Source: Pisaster brevispinus (Eukaryota > Echinodermata > Asteroidea > Forcipulatida > Asteriidae). Taken from it: DNA of 64,000 nt. A program made the translations under genes and the position numbers. The stretch lies in assembly GCA_023634235.1 (NCBI GenBank), contig JAMKCF010000059.1:492414-556413 (forward strand). Direction: 5' to 3'. The notes under the pieces were generated by a model. It saw only the letters and a program-made list of their open reading frames with translations, ran no database searches and had not been told where the DNA came from. Shown piece by piece: positions 57,051 to 64,000 of the stretch. The first letter of the stretch is position 1. Every line of letters begins with the position of its first letter.

Positions 57051-57186
57051 GTTCCAAGACAGACGCCCTCTTCGCCCACTTTGCATTGCACATGCGTAGT
57101 GAGCACACGAAACACAATGACAACGTTGAGCTGTCGTCTGCTTACGACGTGTCTTCAAAGTGAAATATTTTCATCACAAAACTGTG
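57051..57186 (+). other. Candidate first exon, right arm
   Basis: Ends at GTAAGTACGG (57,187). Shares sequence and donor with 55,591-55,740. ATG at 57,117 opens MTTLSCRLLTTCLQSEIFSS and continues across the donor, but the phase then leads to a stop in the second exon. The phase-0 frame instead joins the second exon and the 62,775 exon without a stop, though it lacks a Met. Non-coding or UTR is therefore as likely as coding. Confidence 0.4.
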
Positions 57187-59669
57187 GTAAGTACGGATTT
57201 ATATGTTTAGTTTTTACATTGCAATGTATGGAAATGGCTTATAGGTCATTTGACGTTTATCTATGTGTTAAAAGTGCCTAAAAGGGACAACTTTTGGCAG
57301 CAAGTTTTGCGACTGGTCTGTAGCTGTAGTGTATGTATCGTACTAAAAAATATCGGTAGTGTTTACGTTTACACACGCAATCCCACCAACATGACCAATA
57401 TACATGTACATGTATGTATATCCACATAGCGCCGAGAGTCAGGGACAGACCATCGTCGACGTTGACAGTGTTTGAGGAGGGAGGTAGTAGTCGTTGTTGT
57501 CTGTGGTGTTTCTGCAGTCCTGCACATTGGTTTTTCATTACGAGTTTCTTTGAAATGTAGTTCTTGAAATGTCTCTGCTTGTCTGTTGTGCCACAAACAA
57601 ACTCACAGTGACACTGCTGACAGTGACAGTGATGATTGTGTGTACATTGTGTATACAACTACAATGATTGTACTGTAGTCTCGACTCGTTTAGTCCATAC
57701 CCGGTCATGCCTGTGCAAACTCAGTCAGTATTTTTGACCAGTTCCACAACAACCATTTCACATCCCCTATGATGAAATGAAATGAAATGGCTCACAGAAC
57801 AAGACATTCTGACCATACACAGTCATCATTCACATGATTTAAATAGATGCTATCCATTGACCTTATATGCATTGATGTTATAAAGCCGCCATCTTGGAGG
57901 TACACTGATGATGAAACAATGGAAACGCACAAATTTGTATGCGCGGCACACAGGATTGGCCAATGAACAGCGTCTTTTTTACCTCTAGGCGAGGGCTCCA
58001 TCAGCTGATGAGAGTGATGGCTCCTTTCTAGGGAAATTCCTGTGAGCAATGGTTTTATGGCTAGGCCTCTAATAATTAAACATAAAATATAAAAAAACAG
58101 TGCCAACTTTTGACTGTACCTGGCAGTGGCAGCAAACAAACTTGGTAAAGCACTTCAATTTCAGTTCAACTCAATGTTTATTTCCATAGTAAATAAAAAT
58201 ATACACATTGTTAAAATTAACAAATGTGTATTAGGGCTTACAAAGTGAAAGATTAACAATTGTATGAGACAAACAAAGCAAAAGCGACCTGATGAACTAC
58301 ATGTAGGTTAAAACAAGAAAGTAAATCATAACTTTAAACTTGTTGTCACAGTAGGGAAGGACAAACAGAGAGGAAGCTACTCTAGATAATTAAAGACGAG
58401 ATTTTTTCATAAAAGTTCTTAAAACCACCAACAAATGACCTTGACTTTGTTTCCATCAATACTATTCAAAAGAAAAGGTCCATGAAATCTCAATGTGTTC
58501 AGAGAATAGGTGGTGCATGTAAATGGCATGTAAAAGGTGTTAGTTTAATACAACTCTGGTCATGTGAATTATTATTATTTTTTATACAAATATGTTTTAG
58601 GACAGTGGATTTCACCTGGCACATCTAATGCCACCTACATGTAGTATTTACAAAGTCCCCAATAAAAATTCTACAGGTGCATTGCCAGCTTTTCGATGAA
58701 AGTTTTTTTAAGATTTTATTTTACAAAATGTTCGTAGATATTTTCTCTGAACAAATTTTGACTGATATTGCTTTTTCAAAACGAAAAGCTTACAAAACCT
58801 TTGCACATGCCTTGGACAATACACAATATTCGTAATTGTTTGTGCATGGCTGATGGCCAAAGGACAAAGTCAGCATCCCAACAAAGTTATTAGGTTTAAT
58901 TTACTACCAATCATTTGCAGGTTTTTGTTCGTGCCTTAAATGACTGCTCATAACTTTCTCAAATGTATAAAAATAGCTGTTTAAAATATAAATCAAAATT
59001 TTGGGGGTCAGATCAGCTGGAATTTGGACCGAGCATCTTTAAGATCTGATTGATAAATCATTGTATAAGGCCAAGTAAAAAAAATAACATGTTGCTTGTC
59101 CGAACTTTTAAAAAAGTTGGTGAGGGAGGTCCTTGTTATTTGTTATTTTCCAATTTTTTGTTATTTTTTTCAAGATGTTGGAGTGAACAAACTGGTATGC
59201 TACGCACATAAGCAGCCGCATTTTTGTTACTGAACGAACGGCGAGGATTCTGAATAAAGGTGGACACTTTTTTACATCAAGTTTGTATATATTTCTTTTT
59301 TTGAGTGGATTTTCTGGACTCCGATAAGTTGATTTTGTTCGATTTATTTATATATATTTTTTTCCCCTTTTTTATTATTTTTTTTAAATAACAAATAAAA
59401 AAAAAATCGATGCAGCGTCCAAAGTTGGAGTGGGCGGGGACGAGCAATATGTTATTTATTTTACTTGGCCTAAGACAACTTCCTTTTGTGTTTGGAAACT
59501 TAATTTTTTCACAATGTAAGAAAATTGTCATCCACATGGTTGTATAAAATTGCTTTAAGAACCCAATGAAGCCACAGCTGCACTCAATGCTAAAAGTGTT
59601 ACTGCAACAGCCTGCATTAAGATTTCCATTTTGCTCTAATCTTTTTTCTCTATACATCTCTTTTCACAG

Positions 59670-59753
59670 AATATTCTCGGTCCTTGTTTAGAAAGTTCCT
59701 ACAAAAGTGTTTCCAGTAATGAAGATCATCAGCTCATTCGTTTAGAAGTTCTG
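59670..59753 (+). other. Candidate second exon, right arm
   Basis: Acceptor TCTTTTCACAG, donor CTG|GTGAGT; 84 bp. One frame is open throughout (NILGPCLESSYKSVSSNEDH then QLIRLEVL) and would join 62,775 or 62,926 in phase 0. The left copy has an 8-bp length difference, so this frame is not shared. Confidence 0.4.
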
Positions 59754-59879
59754 GTGAGTTAAATAAAATATCTATATTAATCTATAACATGTTACACTTT
59801 TTTTAACCACTATCTTTGATAAAAACTGAACAACCCTCTTTGCTCTTATGTACCTCAAGTGCACCTCTTCCCATAAGAA

Positions 59880-62600
59880 CCCCTTATTTCTACCGCCGTG
59901 ATCTACCCCCTAAATATACGGGACCCATTTCTACCATCCTTGATCCCAAAAACCCATCCCCACTTTGCTGCATGTTACCCCTTCTACTGCCCTACTGTAT
60001 AAATCCCAAACATGCATCCCACATTACTGTCAATGGATCCTCCCCTAACATATTACCCCTTCTACTACCCTAATTATACCATCCTTGATCCCAAACACCC
60101 ATGCCCACTTTGCTACTAATGTGGATCTACCCCCAACATGTTACCCCTTCTACTGCCCTATTTGTATAAATCCCAAACATGCATCCCACTTTGCTGTCAC
60201 TCTGGATCCACCCCCAACATATTACCCCTTCTACTGCCATATTGTACAAATCCCAAACACGCATCCCACTTTGCTGTCACTGTGGATCCTCCCCCAACCT
60301 AATACCACTTCTACTGCCCTACTGTACGAATCCCAAACACGCATCCCACTTTGCTGTCACTGTGGATCCTCCCCTAACATATTACCCCTTTTACTGCCCT
60401 ATTTCTACAATCCTTCATCCCAAACACCCATCCCCACTTTGCTGCTAATATGGATCCTCCCCCAACATGTTACCATTTCTACTGCCCTACTGTGCAAATC
60501 CCAAACATGCATCCTGCTTTGTTGTCACTCTGGATCCTCCCCTAAGATGTTTACTTCAATTGTCCTACTGTATTAAATGCCAAATATACATCCTACACTG
60601 CTGTCACTCTGGATCCTCCCCTAACATATTACCCCTTCTACTGCCTTACTGTATAAATCTCAAACACCCGCCCCCAATTTGCTGTCACTCTGGATCCTCC
60701 CGAAGCCTGTTATCCCTTCTACTGCCCTAAAGTACATCTCAAACAAGCATCCCACTTAACTGTCACTTTAAATCATCCCCTATATCACCCCTTCTTTTGC
60801 CTTACTGAATCAATCCATATAATCCACCCCACTTTGCTTTTATTCTAGATCCTCCCCAACATGTAACCCCCTCTAGTGCCATATTGTATCAATTCCAAAT
60901 GCATCCCACTTTGCTGACACTCTGGATCCTCCCCAACATGTTACCCCTTTACTGCCCTACTGTATAAATCCCAAACACCCGCCCCCACTTTGCTGTCACT
61001 CTGGATCCTCCCCTAAGATGTTTACTTCAATTGTCCTACTGTATTAAATGCCAAATATACATCCTACACTGCTGTCACTCTGGATCCTCCCCTAACATAT
61101 TACCCCTTCTACTGCCTTACTGTATAAATCTCAAACACCCGCCCCCAATTTGCTGTCACTCTGGATCCTCCCGAAGCCTGTTATCCCTTCTACTGCCCTA
61201 AAGTACATCTCAAACAAGCATCCCACTTAACTGTCACTTTAAATCATCCCCTATATTACCCCTTCTTTTGCCTTACTGAATCAATCCATATAATCCACCC
61301 CACTTTGCTTTTATTCTGGATCCTCCCCAACATGTAACCCCCTCTAGTGCCATATTGTATCAATTCCAAATGCATCCCACTTTGCTGACACTCTGGATCC
61401 TCCCCAACATGTTACTCCTTTACTGCCCTACTGTATAAATCCCAAACACCCGCCCCCACTTTGCTGTCACTTTGGCTCCTCCCCAACCCTGTTACCCCTT
61501 CTAGTGCCAGTCTGTATCAATTCCAAAATGCATCCCACTTTGTGTCACTCTGGATCCACCCCCCAACCTAATACCCCTTCTACTGCCCTACTGTACAAAC
61601 CCCAAACACGCATCCCACTGTGCTGAAACTGTGGATCCTCCCCTAACATATTACCCCTTCTACTGCCCTACTGTACAAATCCAAAACACGCATCCCACTT
61701 TGCTGTCATTCTGGATTCTCCCCTAACAAGTTACCCTTACTAGTGCCATTCTGTATCAGTTCCAAATGCATCCCACTTTACTGCCATATTGTACAAATCC
61801 CTCCCAAAACCTGTTACCCCCCACTACTACCCTACAGTACAAATCTCAAACAAGCATCCCAATTTACTGTCAGTCACTCTGGATCATCCCCTATGTTTCC
61901 CCTTCTATTGCCTTACTGAATCAATCCAAATTATGCACCCCACTTTGCTATTATTCTGGATCCTCCCCCAACATGTTACCCCTCTACAATGTACTGCCCT
62001 ACTGTACAAATCCGAGACAAGCTCCTCTTACATGTTACCCCTTCTACTGCCCTTCTGTACAAATCCCAAACATGCATCACACTTTGCTGTCACTCTGGAT
62101 CCTCCCCTAACATGTTACCCCTACTGCCCTACTGTATAAATCCCAAACACCAACCCCCACTTTGCTGTCACTCTGGGTCCTCCCCTTACATATTTCCCCT
62201 TCTACTGCCCTACTGTACAAATCCAAAACACGCATCCCACTTTGCTGTCATTCTGGATTCTCCCCTAACAAGTTACCCCTACTAGTGCCATTCTGTATCA
62301 ATTCCAAATGCATCCCACTTTGCTGTCACTCTGGATCCTCCCCAAAGCTGTTACCCCTTTGATCCACTGCCCTTCTGTACAAATCCCAAACATGCATCAC
62401 ACTTTGCTGTCACTCTGGATCCTCCCCTAACATGTTACCCCTACTGCCCTACTGTATAAATCCCAAACACCAACCCCCACTTTGCTGTCACTCTGGGTCC
62501 TCCCCTTACATATTTCCCCTTCTACTGCCCTACTGTACAAATCCCAAACATGCATCCCACTTTGCTGTCACTCTGGATCCTCCCCCAACATATTGCCACC
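59880..62600. repeat. ~80-bp minisatellite, right arm, about 33 units
   Basis: Reverse complement of the left-arm array: TTACCCCTTCTACTGCCCTA, CTGTACAAATCCCAAACATG, CATCCCACTTTGCTGTCACT, CTGGATCCTCCCC. Units are more varied than on the left near the centre-facing end (about 59,880-60,130) and more regular further out. Plus-strand ORFs up to 163 residues are repeat-derived. Confidence 0.95.
60540..61480. repeat. 471-bp higher-order tandem duplication within the array
   Basis: CCCTAAGATGTTTACTTCAA, GCCAAATATACATCCTACAC and the following units recur in the same order with an offset of 471 bp (60,540 and 61,011) and only scattered single-base changes (for example TATCACC/TATTACC, CTAGATC/CTGGATC, TTACCCC/TTACTCC). 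This is the most recent expansion visible in the array. Confidence 0.9.
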
Positions 62601-62774
62601 TTTTTAGTGCCATGTAATTTGTCAATCCACTTACACCAATATACATCTTCCCTATTCATCCAAACTGTATCTATCGTGTCATGTCGTCTTTCCCCTTTGG
62701 ATCCTATCAGTATCTATCTGTCTTACTCCTTATCAGCATCCCTCCCCTGTCTCCTGCTCTTGCACTTTTCTGAG

Positions 62775-62864
62775 GTTGAAATTGTAGATAGAGTTGCTGA
62801 AAGGACCCCTGACATGCCTGTTGTGGTTTTAAAGATTCATCACATCCCAAAGACCGTTATATGA
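62775..62864 (+). CDS. Candidate alternative terminal exon, right arm
   Basis: Follows the pyrimidine-rich CTCTTGCACTTTTCTGAG and ends at TGA (62,862). Encodes VEIVDRVAERTPDMPVVVLK then IHHIPKTVI. See the left-arm copy at 51,288; phase 0 fits the second exon at 59,670. Confidence 0.3.
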   Translation, partial: VEIVDRVAERTPDMPVVVLKIHHIPKTVI

Positions 62865-62925
62865 AATTGTTGCCCTTTGGCTGGAGTAATTTCATGCATA
62901 CATCTTCTTTGTTTTTTTATTGCAG

Positions 62926-63006
62926 TACATTCAAGATGATCTGACAATGAAATGCCTTGAGAGATGCACAAGCTCAGCCGAAGAAAACACTTGGCTTCCG
63001 TCTTAA
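62926..63006 (+). CDS. Candidate terminal exon, right arm
   Basis: Strong acceptor TTTTTTTATTGCAG; reads YIQDDLTMKCLERCTSSAEE then NTWLPS before TAA (63,004). It could follow the second exon in phase 0, with 62,775 as an alternative. Family not recognised; the opposite strand also has an open frame here (62,840-63,043), which lowers confidence. Confidence 0.3.
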   Translation, partial: YIQDDLTMKCLERCTSSAEENTWLPS

Positions 63007-63326
63007 CCGTGAATTCAACTACGTCATCGTCTGTCTGCATCAAGCAACCTCAAATCTGTAACTTATAGAATTCTAGGATATTAAGGTAGGGTTGTTACGT
63101 TAAAAATGCACATTGTAAAAGGGCCTGTTTACACAACATTTACAGGACATCATCGTCCTCACTACTAGTCATCACGTGATACTTTAAAACCACATGTACC
63201 AACGACTGTGCTTTTAAAAGCATACAATAAATTATATGTATGCCAAGAAGATTTTTAACTTGTACAGAAGTGAAAAGAGCATTCTGACAATGTCTTGTAT
63301 AATGTAAACAGACCTTGACTGTATAC

Positions 63327-63602
63327 CAGCGTCGTAGCCAGGGCTTTTTCGGTAGGGAGGGGGGAATGTGTTTGTCAGTGGGGGAAAAGGGGGCTCATGC
63401 TTTTAAATTGGAAGGGGGACGCTGCAGGGAGCCATCATCCTCTTATGGCATTTTGTGGCCGTGGTAGCGATCCCGATTGCAATCGTTCACTGCATTAGAT
63501 TATACAAATTTGTTTTTTTTATACAAATTGCCATTTTTTTGGGGGGGGGCAGCTTGGGGGGCATGTGCCCCTCTAGGCCCCCTTTTGGCCACGCCGCTGC
63601 TG
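63327..63602. mobile_element. MITE with CAGCRGCGTNG ends, right-arm copy
   Basis: Mirror copy of 50,541-50,829, with shorter poly-G tracts; ends CAGCGTCGTAGCC and GGCCACGCCGCTGCTG. Confidence 0.7.
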
Positions 63603-64000
63603 TACACGTTGTTAATACTACTGCTTTTTCATTGCATTTAGGTACTTTCAACTAGATTAAAAGAAATACAAAGCTAACTTTAATAGTGTATCACATCTAA
63701 AGGGACTGTGTATAATCTGTAATCATAAAACGTCTCTCGAAACTGATCACAGTCCTACTTTATAGAAACGTCAAGCTGCTACATCTTATAATTTTCAGAA
63801 CAAACTCACTAATTACGTGTAGGTCAGCTGTGATGATGTTCGTTAGATTAATGTATGTATGTTATTACATGTAAGTTGAATTGTTTAGCATTGACCTAGC
63901 CTTTAAGATGGTGTTATTTGTAGACACAAGTTTGCTGAGGTTTTAGTGTGCTATAAAGTAAGAAACCAATTTGTTCTGCACTGTGCAAATTCTACACTAA

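Larger units (their letters stand above)
57051..64000 (+). repeat. Right arm of the giant palindrome, continues past the window
   Basis: Mirror of 50,140-55,747 (see that entry). The arm is longer because its minisatellite and introns are longer. The last base of the window still matches the left arm (64,000 pairs with 50,140), so the true end lies outside. Confidence 0.9.

Noticed and set aside
59816..62617. Plus-strand ORFs up to 163 residues in the right array
   Set aside because: Same minisatellite, opposite orientation.

Overview
The window is animal nuclear DNA: AT-rich, with short exons bounded by GT-AG introns, tRNA-derived SINEs, foldback and TIR elements, and many tandem repeats, with few real genes per kilobase. 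An intron-rich (6-4) photolyase, CCAAT-type palindromic promoters and the repeat style suggest a marine invertebrate deuterostome, possibly an echinoderm. That taxonomic guess is inference, and most long ORFs here are chance or repeat-encoded.

Region by region. 1-2.1 kb (+): the last two exons of a gene entering from the left, product not recognised. 2.5-14 kb: SINE, a 45-bp hairpin minisatellite (4.8-5.1 kb), a complete 1.06-kb TIR element with TA target duplication (6.09-7.14 kb), and otherwise AT-rich DNA. 14.4-30.0 kb (-): nine exons of a (6-4) photolyase, with introns full of SINEs and a two-copy ~2-kb element (19.2-23.3 kb). Exon lengths and splice phases fit the family exactly, except for three frame-breaking indels (near 29,927, 29,855 and 18,670) and a missing exon for the end of the FAD domain. 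It is therefore either a recently broken gene or a gene carrying assembly indels. 30.8 kb has a possible promoter/first exon with an E-box.

31-50 kb: a CCCAGCAAACA-bounded AACGT-rich element (32.7-33.9 kb), diverged tandem arrays, a 2.2-kb inverted repeat with CCAAT boxes (41.1-43.3 kb) followed by a convincing first coding exon (43.4 kb), a frame-broken exon-like block (44.8 kb), a telomere-motif-bearing array (45.4-46.0 kb), and a triple AGAGGGCGCC cluster (48.8 kb).

50.1-64.0 kb: a very large imperfect palindrome, arms about 5.6 and at least 6.95 kb around a 1.3-kb spacer. Each arm carries the same ordered set: a first exon nearest the centre, a second exon, a ~80-bp minisatellite array (mirror images of each other), candidate terminal exons, and a shared MITE. 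The inner arms have diverged clearly while the outer 1.4 kb is almost identical, which points to gene conversion, stepwise duplication or an assembly effect. The right arm runs off the window.
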